From CAZAYP01 sp964489425 [NCBI: uncultured Verrucomicrobiota bacterium] (GTDB taxonomy: Bacteria > Verrucomicrobiota > Kiritimatiellia > RZYC01): 64,000 nt of DNA. The stretch is from positions 1-64,000 of the forward strand of contig CAZAYP010000013.1 of the NCBI GenBank assembly GCA_964489425.1, written 5' to 3'. The notes beneath the pieces were generated by a model. That model did not search any database. It saw only the letters and a program-made list of their open reading frames with translations, and had not been told where the DNA came from. The position numbers and the translations under genes are program-made. Positions within the stretch are counted from its first letter, which is position 1. The number at the start of each line of letters is the position of its first letter. This document shows positions 8,932-18,114 of this stretch, one piece after another.

Positions 8932-10376
8932 GCTTCGGCCTGGTCTTGCTGGCTGCGCTCGCCGGCCTGGGATGCCTCCTGGGGGTTGTGGGCGGGGCTG
9001 CCATGTACCGCCTCTTGCGCCGCCTGCAGGCCGAACGCACCAGCTTGCTCAGGGAAAAAGAAGTCATTTACAATTTTGTGCAGGATGTCGGCGCCGCGTT
9101 TGGCGATGCCGACATGCTGGACCGCGAAAGCCTGCTCAAACGGATCCTCTTTTATGCCATGCGCACCGCCCACGCGTCGGCGGGGGCCATCTACGTGATG
9201 CAGCGCGATCGCGCCACGCTGCAGGCGGACATGGTCGCCGGCCTGTTCCCGCCCCTGGACCTGGTGCCGGGCCTGGACCTCGAGGCGGTGGTCAACAAGT
9301 CGCAGCGCCTGTCGCAACTGGTGCGCGGACAGATCATCATGAAGGGTCAGGGCCTGGTTGGGGAAGTGGCGGACCTGGGCGCGCCCTTGCTGGTGGCGGA
9401 TGCCGAGCGCGATCCGCGCGTCCCGCACTACGCCGAGGAGTTTCTCGGCATCCAGTCGTTGCTGCTGGTTCCGCTGCAGTTCCAGCAGACGGTCCTCGGC
9501 GTGGTGGCGCTGGTGAACCGTGCGGACGGGCGCCCCTTCACCCAGGCGGACTTGAACCTCATCCGCGCCCTGGCCGACCAGTCCGCGGTCACCATGCATT
9601 TTGCCCTGCTGCGCGCCGACCTGGAGGACAAGCGGCGGCTGGACTATGATCTTGAGGTGGCGCGCCGCATCCAGCGGCTGCTGCTGCCCTCCAGCATTCC
9701 ACGCCTGCCGGCGATCGAGTTGGCCGCGGTCAACCATCCCGCCTGGCAGGTGGGCGGGGATTATTACGATTTCATCCCCGTGGATGCCGAGCACCTGGGC
9801 GTGGCCATTGCCGACGTGAGCGGCAAGGGGGTCAGCGGCGCGATCATCATGGCGGCCGTGCGCATGGCGCTGCGCGCCCAGGCGCCGGGCAAGCATCACC
9901 CGGCCGAGGTGCTGCGCGCCGTCAACCACCTGCTGGCCGACGATCTGGCCGCGGACATGTTTGTCAGCATGGTGTACCTGGTGCTGAACCACCGCACCGG
10001 CACCGGGATCCTGGCGCGCGCCGGCCACGAGGGGCCGTTCGTGGCGCGCGTCGGCGGGGCCCTGGACGTGCTGGCGCCGCCCGGCGTGGCGCTGGGCTTG
10101 CGGCCGGCGGCGACGTTCGATGCGTTGCTGGGCGAGACCGGCTTCGTGCTCCAGCCGGGGGATGTGCTGGTGGCCTACACGGACGGGGTGACCGAGGCCA
10201 TGAACGGGCAGGGCGAGGAGTGGGGCTTGGACCGCTTTGCCGCCACCGTGCGCCGCGCCGCCGCCGAAGGCGCGCACAGCGTCCTGAACCAGACCCGGGA
10301 AGCCTTGTTGCGCTTTGTCGGAAATTTGAATCAATATGACGATATGACCTTGATCGCCTTGCGGTGGTTACGGTAA
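8928..10376 (+). CDS. GAF-domain PP2C/SpoIIE-type serine phosphatase (RsbU-like)
   Basis: A 482-residue protein: one N-terminal hydrophobic helix (residues about 4-27), a short coiled coil, a GAF domain (about 50-225), then a PP2C/SpoIIE phosphatase domain (about 245-480). Metal-binding acidic motifs are complete: GGDYYDFIP, IADVSGKGVSGA, YTDGVTEAM and YDDMTLIAL. It should dephosphorylate the serine of a STAS protein when its GAF domain senses a ligand or partner. It overlaps the upstream STAS gene and is followed by a second STAS gene and an RsbW-like ATPase, the standard partner-switch layout. Confidence 0.9.
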   Translation: MSFGLVLLAALAGLGCLLGVVGGAAMYRLLRRLQAERTSLLREKEVIYNFVQDVGAAFGDADMLDRESLLKRILFYAMRTAHASAGAIYVMQRDRATLQADMVAGLFPPLDLVPGLDLEAVVNKSQRLSQLVRGQIIMKGQGLVGEVADLGAPLLVADAERDPRVPHYAEEFLGIQSLLLVPLQFQQTVLGVVALVNRADGRPFTQADLNLIRALADQSAVTMHFALLRADLEDKRRLDYDLEVARRIQRLLLPSSIPRLPAIELAAVNHPAWQVGGDYYDFIPVDAEHLGVAIADVSGKGVSGAIIMAAVRMALRAQAPGKHHPAEVLRAVNHLLADDLAADMFVSMVYLVLNHRTGTGILARAGHEGPFVARVGGALDVLAPPGVALGLRPAATFDALLGETGFVLQPGDVLVAYTDGVTEAMNGQGEEWGLDRFAATVRRAAAEGAHSVLNQTREALLRFVGNLNQYDDMTLIALRWLR

Positions 10377-10406
10377 AGTCCAAGCCGATTAGTCAACGGA
10401 GGCATT

Positions 10407-10754
10407 ATGCGGGAATGTGGCATACATCGTGAGGAACGGGACAATATCGACATTCTGCACTTGGACGGCGCGCTGGACGCCTACTCTTTCCCCCGCCTGG
10501 AATCGGCGCTCAACTCGCTGCGCGACAACTCGCGCCACAGCGTGATCCTGGACTGCACCGGCTTGGATTACATCAGCAGCGCCGCCCTGGGCGCGTTTAT
10601 CGGGTTCACCCGGTCGGCCCGCGAGCATGGCGGCGACATGAAACTGGTCAAGCTCTCGCCCAAGATTTACAACATCGTCGAATTGCTTGGATTCCATAAA
10701 ATTCTGCAGATTTACCCGGACCTGGAGATGGCGATCAAGGCCTTTACCAAGTAA
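10407..10754 (+). CDS. Single-domain STAS protein, anti-sigma factor antagonist (RsbV/SpoIIAA-like)
   Basis: A 115-residue STAS domain with the family core VILDCTGLDYISSAALGAFIG; S57/S58 lie where the phosphorylated serine of RsbV-type proteins is found. The start has a strong ribosome site (CGGAGG at 10397-10402) four bases before the ATG. The RsbW-like gene follows 17 bases after the stop. Expected to alternate between phosphorylated and free forms under the PP2C phosphatase and a cognate kinase. Confidence 0.88.
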   Translation: MRECGIHREERDNIDILHLDGALDAYSFPRLESALNSLRDNSRHSVILDCTGLDYISSAALGAFIGFTRSAREHGGDMKLVKLSPKIYNIVELLGFHKILQIYPDLEMAIKAFTK

Positions 10755-10771
10755 TATCCAGGGGCATTCTC

Positions 10772-11224
10772 ATGCAACCACCTGCCGGTCCGTCCCAGAA
10801 CCTGATCAGCCTGCAAATTCCCCCGCAGTACCTCTACCTGCGGATTGTCCGCCATGCCATCGCCGACGTTTGTGTCCATGCCGGACTTTCCGAGTTCAAG
10901 ACCGCGGAGTTGGAAATGGCCGTGGACGAGGCCTGTTCGCGGATTGTCGAAACCTTTTGCCGCGCCACCGCCATCCGGGGCGATGTTCCGCCCGGTCTCC
11001 GGGTGACCCTCGCCCGGCGCGGCCCGAACATCGTGGTGGAAATTCATGATTCCGGCCCCGGCCTGAGCCTGGGCAGCGAACACGCGGTGGCCCCTGAGCA
11101 GTACGCGGAGCACCCGGACCAGCACGGATTGGGGCTGTATGTCATCAAGCGTTTCGTGGACGATTTTCACTATGAGCCCGGCACGCCGCAAGGCAACTAC
11201 ATGCGCTTGGGCAAGGCGCTCTAG
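10772..11224 (+). CDS. RsbW-like GHKL serine-kinase/anti-sigma ATPase with an altered N-box
   Basis: A 150-residue GHKL ATPase of the RsbW/SpoIIAB type. G1 (HDSGPGL) and G2 (QHGLGLYVIKRFVDDF) boxes are clear. The N-box reads VDEACSRIVE, so the Mg-coordinating Asn of the family consensus (EAxxN) is replaced by Arg at residue 57. If it is not an error, this protein may bind its partners without normal kinase activity. A CAGGGG ribosome site precedes the ATG. It closes the partner-switch cluster; no sigma factor gene is adjacent, so the target may be another kind of effector. Confidence 0.82.
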   Translation: MQPPAGPSQNLISLQIPPQYLYLRIVRHAIADVCVHAGLSEFKTAELEMAVDEACSRIVETFCRATAIRGDVPPGLRVTLARRGPNIVVEIHDSGPGLSLGSEHAVAPEQYAEHPDQHGLGLYVIKRFVDDFHYEPGTPQGNYMRLGKAL

Positions 11225-11232
11225 CCCTCAGG

Positions 11233-11271
11233 TTGCGGCGCCCGGATCCCGCCCGGATGCCTGCGCCGCAA
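11233..11271 (+). other. Stem-loop between the RsbW-like gene and dnaJ
   Basis: TTGCGGCGC (11233-11241) and GCGCCGCAA (11263-11271) make a perfect 9-bp stem with a 21-base loop. There is no T tract, so it is either a weak terminator or an mRNA structure in the dnaJ leader. Confidence 0.4.
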
Positions 11272-11293
11272 GGCGCCGTTCCCGGGCCCGGCC

Positions 11294-12496
11294 ATGACCA
11301 ATTCCAAGCCAGATTACTACGAGGTGCTCGGCGTCCGGCGCGATGCCACGGCCGACGATCTGAAAAAAGCCTACCGCAAGATGGCGCTGCAATATCACCC
11401 GGACCGCAACCCGGGGGACAAGACGTCCGAGGACAAGTTCAAGGAGATTTCCGAGGCGTACGAGGTATTGAGCGATCCGCAAAAGCGGTCGCAGTACGAC
11501 CAGTTTGGCCACCATGGCGTGGGCAGCCGCGGCAGCCCCGGTGGGGGCGGGTTTGCGGCCCAGGGCATTGATTTGGAGGAGGCGCTGCGCACGTTCATGG
11601 GCGCCTTCGGCGGCAGCGGCAGCATCTTCGAGGATTTTTTCGGCGGCGGCCGGGCGGGCGCGCATGCCGGCGCCGGGCAACCGGCCGCGGCCCGCGGCAC
11701 CGATATCCGCTTCGATCTGGAAATCGATTTCGAGGAGGCCGTCCTTGGGTCGCATCGCGAGATCACCTATCCGGTCATGGGCGAATGCAGCGCGTGCCAC
11801 GGCTCCGGCGTGGCGCCCGGCGGCAAGAAACAGCCCTGCGCGCGCTGCGGCGGGCGCGGCGGGACGGACGGTCCCAAAGACTTTTTCAACCTCCGCCAGA
11901 CCTGCCCGGCGTGCGGCGGCAGCGGCGAAGTCGTGACCCAGCCCTGCCGGTCCTGCCAGGGCGCCGGGCGGGCGCGCGACCGCCGCAAGCTGACCCTGAC
12001 GATCCCGCCGGGCGTTGAAACCGGGTCGCGCCTGCGCGTGGCCGGCAAGGGCGAGGGCGGCGCCCGCGGGGGCGCGGCCGGCGACCTGTACGTGATCCTG
12101 CACGTCCGGCCCCACGACATTTTCAAGCGTTCGGATAACGATATTTACTGCGAAATTCCCGTGCCGTTCGAGGTGGCGGTGCTGGGCGGAACCGTGCGCG
12201 TGCCCACCATCCACGGCTATGCCGCGCTGAAGATCCCCCCGGGTACCCGCAATGGCAACCTGTTCCGCCTGCGCGGCAAGGGAATCAACCCGGTCAAGGG
12301 CTTCGGCAAGGGCGATCACCATGTGCGGGTGGTGATCGAGGCGCCCGCCCGCCTGACGAGCGCGCAGCGTTCCCTGCTGCGCGAGTGGGCTGACAAACTT
12401 TCCGACGACAATTATCCCGACCTCCACCAGTTCTACCAGAAGGCCGATGAATTCTACGCCCACAAAGCGGTCATCGAGAACCCCGGCAACGCCTGA
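11294..12496 (+). CDS. dnaJ: Chaperone protein DnaJ
   Basis: A 400-residue type I J-protein. J domain with the HPD motif (YHPDRNPGD), a Gly/Phe-rich linker ([17 protein letters not shown]), four zinc-binding repeats ([32 protein letters not shown]) and the two C-terminal beta domains. It stimulates DnaK ATPase and delivers unfolded clients. The ATG at 11294 has no strong ribosome site. rsmE follows 21 bases later, a pairing seen in many bacteria; no dnaK or grpE is in the window. Confidence 0.95.
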   Translation: MTNSKPDYYEVLGVRRDATADDLKKAYRKMALQYHPDRNPGDKTSEDKFKEISEAYEVLSDPQKRSQYDQFGHHGVGSRGSPGGGGFAAQGIDLEEALRTFMGAFGGSGSIFEDFFGGGRAGAHAGAGQPAAARGTDIRFDLEIDFEEAVLGSHREITYPVMGECSACHGSGVAPGGKKQPCARCGGRGGTDGPKDFFNLRQTCPACGGSGEVVTQPCRSCQGAGRARDRRKLTLTIPPGVETGSRLRVAGKGEGGARGGAAGDLYVILHVRPHDIFKRSDNDIYCEIPVPFEVAVLGGTVRVPTIHGYAALKIPPGTRNGNLFRLRGKGINPVKGFGKGDHHVRVVIEAPARLTSAQRSLLREWADKLSDDNYPDLHQFYQKADEFYAHKAVIENPGNA

Positions 12497-12517
12497 GCCG
12501 GCCCGGGGCCGATTCCC

Positions 12518-13273
12518 GTGACCCTGCGGGCATTTGCCCCGCCGGATGCATGGTCGGACACGGAAATCCTTCTCGACGCCGAGGAAGCCCGGCACGTGCT
12601 GCGCGCCCTGCGCGCCCGGCCGGACGAGCCCGTGCTGGTCGTGGACGGCGCCGGCCGCACGGCCGCAGCCTGCCTGGATGGACCGCGCGCGCGGATCCAG
12701 CGGCAGTGGCGCCAGCCGCCGCCCCAGCCTGCCATTACCCTGGCGCCGGCCTTGCTCAAGAACGAGAACATGGATTGGGTGATGCAAAAGGCGGTGGAAC
12801 TGGGGGCGGCGGCCGTGGCACCCCTGGCCTGCGATCATTGCGTGGTCGAACTAAAGGCGGATCGCGCGGAGCATCGCCGGGCGCGGTGGGAGAAGATCAT
12901 GCGGCAGGCCGCCGCGCAGGCCGGCAACCCCTGGGTGCCGGTGCTGCATGCTCCGGCTTCGTTGGCGCAGCGCCTGGCCGCCAGCGCCGGCCAGCCGGTG
13001 CTGTGGTGCGCCCTGGCTGCCGATGCCCCGTTGCTGCGCGACGTGGCGCGCCGGTTCCCCACGCCCCCCCCGGCGATCACTTTGCTGGTCGGCCCGGAAG
13101 GGGATTTCAGCGCCGCTGAAATGGAATGCCTGCGCGCGGGCGGCGCCCAGCCGGTCAGCCTTGGCGCGTTGGTCCTGCGGGCGGAAACCGCGACCCTCGC
13201 CGCGCTGGCCGCCCTCCGGTACGAATGGGCCGCGCCGCCCGGGATGTGCGCCGTTCCGGCAGCGCTCCCATAG
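12518..13273 (+). CDS. rsmE: 16S rRNA (uracil1498-N3)-methyltransferase
   Basis: A 251-residue SPOUT-class methyltransferase that methylates U1498 of 16S rRNA using SAM. The N-terminal PUA-like part is followed by the knot domain with the family signatures VMQKAVELGAAAVAPL, LLVGPEGDFSAAEME and SLGALVLRAETATLAAL. The start is a GTG 21 bases after dnaJ. It ends 13 bases from the convergent end of the beta-helix gene, and no terminator is visible between them. Confidence 0.92.
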   Translation: MTLRAFAPPDAWSDTEILLDAEEARHVLRALRARPDEPVLVVDGAGRTAAACLDGPRARIQRQWRQPPPQPAITLAPALLKNENMDWVMQKAVELGAAAVAPLACDHCVVELKADRAEHRRARWEKIMRQAAAQAGNPWVPVLHAPASLAQRLAASAGQPVLWCALAADAPLLRDVARRFPTPPPAITLLVGPEGDFSAAEMECLRAGGAQPVSLGALVLRAETATLAALAALRYEWAAPPGMCAVPAALP

Positions 13274-13286
13274 CGATTATTCGGCC

Positions 13287-16200
13287 TTAATTGTGCGGTC
13301 GAATGCTGGGCACGAGCAGCAGCAACCAGTCGCTATCATCCACCGGGGTGGGGGTCGGGGTGGGCGTTGGCGTGGGGGATGGGCCCGGGGTTGGCGTGCT
13401 CGTCGCCGTGGGCGTGGGGGTCGGGGTGGGCGGCGTGCTGCTGGCTTGCACCCAGTTGGAAAATTCCGAGGTGTCGCCGGTATCCTGGTCGATGGCCAGG
13501 GCGGTGTAGTAGACTCCGGGTCCGATCATTTCATCGCACCACAACTCCACGCGGCCGGTAGCATCGGCTTGCTGCGACTTGACAATCAATTCCCGCTGAC
13601 CTTCGGCGCGGCCGGCGGGATTGGTGGCGTCGTTGGCGTAGAATATGATTTTATAGAAGCGGTTGGGCCGGCTCTGCAGGTAGCCATACACGCGATCGTT
13701 TTCCACGGCATGGGTCAGGACCGGGGCGGCCTGCCAGCGATTGGGCCCGGTCTCGGCTAAGGCGCGCACGGAGGCGTCGAGGGTGATGCCCTTGAAGGCG
13801 CTGCCGTAAATGGAGTTGTTCTCAAACCGATTGCCAAAGGCATACTCGCCGGCGACGCGGATGGCGCATGGGTCGCTGCCGCGGATCACGCAATCCCGGA
13901 CATACGTCTGCGCGGCGTCGTTGAGCGCCAGGCCGTACCCGGCATTGCCCAGCGGCGCAGGATCGTTGGTGCTCAAGCAACCGATGAAGACCTCGCGCAA
14001 CTCGTTGGATACGCTGGCACCCGCAAACCGGATGCCGTCACCTCCGTTGCCGGCCACCACGAAGTTGTCGTTCCACGCATTGCCCAGGATCGTGCGCAGG
14101 CTGTCCACCAGCAGGATGCCGCCCAGTCCATTCGGGGCCTGGCGGGTTCCGGTATCGTCCACGCCCACGAAGAGGGATGGCAGTTCGCTGTTTCGAATAC
14201 CGTCAATGCGGATACCGTGCAGCGTGGACCCGCCAACTTCCATGCCGCTGGCGCCCGTGTTGTCGCGGGTGCCGATGTAGCTGTTGGGAATGTTCGTGGC
14301 GTACAGGCCATAGCCCCGGTTACCGAGCGCGGTTTTGTTGGGCGTCCAGCCGATCGAATTGCGAAACCCGAACACGGCATTTGAGCCGTTGGCCAGCAGG
14401 AATCCGTTGCGGTTGCCGGCCACGTAATTGCGCACGTCGCCGCCGGTCGTGCCGATGTCGGCGCGGGTCCAGCCGCGCATCACCACGCCATCCCCGGCGT
14501 TGGTGACGTAGCCGCTCAGGTTGCTCGCGCAACCCACCATCAGCCCGGCCAGGGTGATGTTGGAGACGGCTTCAATCAACAGGCCCGCCTCGCGCGCCGC
14601 GCCGATCGCATTGCCGCCCGTCATGTTGGTGATGCCCGCGCCGCCCGCGCCGATGCCCACTCTGGCGGCGTTGGTGACATGGATGCCGATGACCAACGAT
14701 GTGCTGACAAACGCGGAGTCGGGCGCCAGGCCGATCCAGTTGCCGTACATACTGACCTGGCCCACATTGCAGGCGTTGACTCCGATCGGCGCGTCAATCA
14801 CATTGCCGCCCAGGGGATCACCGACCGTGCCGCCGCCCGGGCCGAGCCGGATGCCGTACTGGCCGTCGTTCATGCAGGCCAGGGCGCCGCCCGGCGCCAC
14901 GCCGATCCAGTTGGCCGCGACGTCCTGGCTCTGGGTGGCGGTGACGAGCACCCCGCAGCCGGCATTGCCGACGATGACGTTGTATCCCGCCGCCAGGGTA
15001 TTGCCGATGTGACAACCAACGGAGCTGCCGCTTATGTGGATGCCGTCGCCATTGTTGGGGAGAACGTCCGTGAGGTCCTGGTTGGCGCCGATCAGGTTGT
15101 TTTCAACATACACGTACTGGGCGCCATGGCCGAGCAGGATGCCGTGGCCCGCGTTGCCGGAGACGACGTTGCCGGTATTGGTGCCCACGCGCGTGTCAAA
15201 GCTCGTGTTTTCGAGGTGGATGCCGGGGCCGTTGTTGGGCAGCGTCCGCATTCCCAGGTGGTCCACGCCGACGTAATTGCCGTCAATGCTGAGCGTGCCT
15301 TCGCAATTGGTGACCTGGATCCCGGCCGCGTTGTTCCCGCTGATCACGTTGCCCGCCCAAGCGCCCGGTTCGTTGTTTCCGCCCACCATCAGTTGGTACC
15401 ACGAGCCAACGCCCCCGACATGCAGGCCATTCCCGCCGTTGCCCACGGCATTGGTGCCGGCGATGCCGGTTCCGATATAGTTGCCTTGAATCGAGCTTTT
15501 GTTGGCACCCGCGACCTCGATGCCATGGCCCGTGTTGCCGGAAATGACGTTGCGCGCCTGCGCGCTGGTCCCGCCAATTTGGGCATAGACCGATCCGGTC
15601 AGGCGCACGCCCACCCCGCCGTTGGGCACGGCCCGGGTGCCGGTGGCATCCAGGCCGATCAAATTGTTGACCGCCGTGAAGCCGTTGGAGTAGTCGCCGG
15701 CCACGGCCAATCCGTCGGCCGCGTTCCCTGAAATCACGTTGCCTGCGCCGCTGCTGGCGCCGCCGATGGACGTGTCGATGGCATTGGATATCAGGATCCC
15801 GCACCCGCCGTTGGGCAGCGCCTGGGCGCCGGTACCGTCCACGCCAATGTAGTTGCCCAGCAGCATGGTGTTGGTCAGGGCGCCGACTTCCCCAAGGACG
15901 AGCACGCCATGCGAATGGTTCCCGGAAATCAGGTTGCGCCCCGCCGCGGTGGCATCGCCCACGCGCACGGCGCTGGCGTCTTGGATCAACAGGCCGATGC
16001 CGTTGCCCCGGTTGGTGATGCCTTGCTCATCGGTGCCGACATAGTTCCCCAGCAGGCTGGGACCATCGATGCGGCGTAGGTGGATGCCGTTCGTTGCATT
16101 CGCCAGCAGGCGGTTGTGCCGGATGGCAACGGTCTGGTTGGTGCGGCTGGTCATGTGGCAATAGATGCCGGAATGGCGGTTGCCTACAATCCAATTGCCC

Positions 16201-17984
16201 TGTTCCAGCGTCGGGCCGCCGATGACTAAATCCCGCGAGTTAATGGTCCGCACACCGCAGCCGCCATTGCCCAGTGCATTGTCCGCCGGAAACGGGGCCG
16301 CGCAGCCAATCAGGTTGCCGATGACCTGGACATTGGCTCCATTGGTGATGAAGATGCCGTCGCCCGTATTGGCGTAGATGCGGTTGCCGTAGTTGGTCAG
16401 GCTGCCGCCGATCACCAGGTCGGCGCCTTGCGCCACCAGGCCAACCCCGTTGCCCGCGAATAGGCAGCCGCGCACGGCCAGGTTGGTCCCTTGCAGCAAC
16501 AGACCACTGCCCGGGCAGCCAACAAAGGACGAATTGCTGACGGTGATGTCGCGCCCCACAATGCTTGCGGCGCCGCCGGTTACCATGCACCCCGCTACCT
16601 GGTGATGCGCGCCGGCCAGCAGCAGGTTGGCTTCCGAAAGAACAATATTCCGGAAAAAGTTTGAATCCCCGGCCGCTGTAAGCCCCAGGTCCTGGCTGGC
16701 GCTCCAGGTAAAGGTGGATTCCACGATCGTGTTGCCGTTGCTCTGGACCGCCAGGCAAAACACGCCCACGTTGCCGTCGTAGCGGCTGCCCGAGGACAGC
16801 ACGATATCCGGCTTGTAAGCGCCGGCGGTCTGGTTGCGTAGAAACTCGCTGCCCGCGCCCAGGGTATACCGTGCGGTGTAGCCCGGGTACGCCCCCTGGC
16901 GCTCGAGCAGGCTGTCGGCCAGCGTGGACTGAAGGCCCAGCGTCACGGAATTCACAAGAAACGAACAACTGCCGAAACTGGCGCTCGCGCCGGCCGCGAC
17001 CCGGCCGTAGCGGAACGAGGTGGTGCTGACTGCCGCATCCGTCCCGAACGTAACGATCGCATTAGTGAATCCGGAGCCCGACACGACGGCCTGGTCGCCG
17101 AACACCACGGTGCCCTCATCAAAACCGCCGCGCTGGAACGTATTGTTCTCCCAGGCAGCGGCGTGCCCCACGATCACGCTGGAATTGGAAAAGGTGGAAT
17201 TCAGCACCGTCACCCCGTTGCTGAACTGGATGGGTGCAGAACTGCCGAAATCGGTGCGGCTTGCGTACGCATAATCACCCAGCGTGGCGCTGCTCAGCAC
17301 CATGCAGTTGGTCAGCCGCGCGGACGGTCCCGCGGTGAGCGGGCCTATGAAAGTGGACCCGACCATTACGGCATTGCTGCCCAGGTCGGCGTCGCTGCCC
17401 AGCAGGAACGTGCTGGCCAATATGCGCGCGGAATGACCGGCGGCCACATCCCGGCCAAACGTGCAGTCTTGAATGATCGCCGCGTCGCCCAGGCTGGCAA
17501 AATTGTCAACCACGCTGTTGGATATGACCGCGGCTGGCCCAACGAAAAGGTTCCCCGCCAGCGTGCAGTGGTTGACCGCGACGTTGTTGCTGGCGTTAAT
17601 GCTGTAAAAATCGCAGCCGCTGGCCGAGCCATTATGCCCCATTTGCAGCGATCCGCGATACGCCCCGCCAATGATGTCATGAAAGTGGCTGCCGTTCGGG
17701 GCCAGGATCAATCCGCCGTTGCAGCAGAGTTTTGTGCCATTGAACTCGTTGGACCCGTACACCGTCACCGGGGCGGTGAAGGTCACGTCCGAGATCGTGA
17801 GTTCGGCGTCGGCGTTGATCCGGATGGTGCCGCCGGTGCTCGCATTGACCAGGGCCACCGCGTCACCCCAGGTCATGGTGGTGTTGTTCACCACGTACAC
17901 CATGGCGCCCGCCGTGCTTGATATCGAAAACAAGATCGTTGCTGCCATGATCGTGATCGCCAGCCGGTTGATTGCTTTGCTCAT
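13287..17984 (-). CDS. Giant secreted parallel beta-helix protein with a Pro-Thr C-terminal linker
   Basis: A 1565-residue secreted protein. The ATG at 17984 is chosen because GAGGGG precedes it and it gives a clean signal peptide (KAINRLAITIMAATILF, cleavage after STAGA). Residues about 40-470 are irregular beta-strand coils. From about 600 to 1480 there are tandem beta-helix coils with the recurring pattern NVISGN..GI.V then NYIG.D..GT..PNGG.GI. Residues about 1515-1548 are a Pro/Thr linker, ending in DDSDWLLLLVPSIRPHN. Such helices bind or cleave polysaccharide or act as adhesins; no catalytic residues can be assigned. It stands alone, leftward, convergent with rsmE. Confidence 0.88.
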   Translation of the reverse strand: MSKAINRLAITIMAATILFSISSTAGAMVYVVNNTTMTWGDAVALVNASTGGTIRINADAELTISDVTFTAPVTVYGSNEFNGTKLCCNGGLILAPNGSHFHDIIGGAYRGSLQMGHNGSASGCDFYSINASNNVAVNHCTLAGNLFVGPAAVISNSVVDNFASLGDAAIIQDCTFGRDVAAGHSARILASTFLLGSDADLGSNAVMVGSTFIGPLTAGPSARLTNCMVLSSATLGDYAYASRTDFGSSAPIQFSNGVTVLNSTFSNSSVIVGHAAAWENNTFQRGGFDEGTVVFGDQAVVSGSGFTNAIVTFGTDAAVSTTSFRYGRVAAGASASFGSCSFLVNSVTLGLQSTLADSLLERQGAYPGYTARYTLGAGSEFLRNQTAGAYKPDIVLSSGSRYDGNVGVFCLAVQSNGNTIVESTFTWSASQDLGLTAAGDSNFFRNIVLSEANLLLAGAHHQVAGCMVTGGAASIVGRDITVSNSSFVGCPGSGLLLQGTNLAVRGCLFAGNGVGLVAQGADLVIGGSLTNYGNRIYANTGDGIFITNGANVQVIGNLIGCAAPFPADNALGNGGCGVRTINSRDLVIGGPTLEQGNWIVGNRHSGIYCHMTSRTNQTVAIRHNRLLANATNGIHLRRIDGPSLLGNYVGTDEQGITNRGNGIGLLIQDASAVRVGDATAAGRNLISGNHSHGVLVLGEVGALTNTMLLGNYIGVDGTGAQALPNGGCGILISNAIDTSIGGASSGAGNVISGNAADGLAVAGDYSNGFTAVNNLIGLDATGTRAVPNGGVGVRLTGSVYAQIGGTSAQARNVISGNTGHGIEVAGANKSSIQGNYIGTGIAGTNAVGNGGNGLHVGGVGSWYQLMVGGNNEPGAWAGNVISGNNAAGIQVTNCEGTLSIDGNYVGVDHLGMRTLPNNGPGIHLENTSFDTRVGTNTGNVVSGNAGHGILLGHGAQYVYVENNLIGANQDLTDVLPNNGDGIHISGSSVGCHIGNTLAAGYNVIVGNAGCGVLVTATQSQDVAANWIGVAPGGALACMNDGQYGIRLGPGGGTVGDPLGGNVIDAPIGVNACNVGQVSMYGNWIGLAPDSAFVSTSLVIGIHVTNAARVGIGAGGAGITNMTGGNAIGAAREAGLLIEAVSNITLAGLMVGCASNLSGYVTNAGDGVVMRGWTRADIGTTGGDVRNYVAGNRNGFLLANGSNAVFGFRNSIGWTPNKTALGNRGYGLYATNIPNSYIGTRDNTGASGMEVGGSTLHGIRIDGIRNSELPSLFVGVDDTGTRQAPNGLGGILLVDSLRTILGNAWNDNFVVAGNGGDGIRFAGASVSNELREVFIGCLSTNDPAPLGNAGYGLALNDAAQTYVRDCVIRGSDPCAIRVAGEYAFGNRFENNSIYGSAFKGITLDASVRALAETGPNRWQAAPVLTHAVENDRVYGYLQSRPNRFYKIIFYANDATNPAGRAEGQRELIVKSQQADATGRVELWCDEMIGPGVYYTALAIDQDTGDTSEFSNWVQASSTPPTPTPTPTATSTPTPGPSPTPTPTPTPTPVDDSDWLLLLVPSIRPHN
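13342..13440. repeat. G-rich/C-rich simple repeat encoding the Pro-Thr linker
   Basis: The plus strand has repeated GGGGGT, GGGCGT and GGGGTC blocks over about 100 bases, coding on the minus strand for (Pro-Thr)n. Several runs of three or more G within short spacing could form a G-quadruplex in the non-template strand near the end of the gene. Slippage here would change linker length in frame only in steps of 3. Confidence 0.6.
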
Positions 17985-18114
17985 GATTGCCCCTCGCGTT
18001 GATTGTGTGCCCAAACCATGGCGGCAAGATTGCCAAAGGCCGGGGGAGAACGTCAAGCGCGGGCAAAAAATATAAGCCCGGGTGCGGCCCGACGGTCTTG
18101 GACATCCGGTCCGG

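Noticed and set aside
8328-10334. 668-residue leftward frame across the partner-switch genes
   Set aside because: Shadow; STAS and PP2C motifs are on the plus strand.
11233-11271. Strong stem-loop as a riboswitch or terminator of the RsbW-like gene
   Set aside because: No T tract and no conserved aptamer features, so reported only as a stem-loop.
14400-16300. CRISPR-like regular repeats in the beta-helix gene
   Set aside because: The periodicity is codon-level repetition of a protein coil with variable DNA, not identical DNA repeats with unique spacers.
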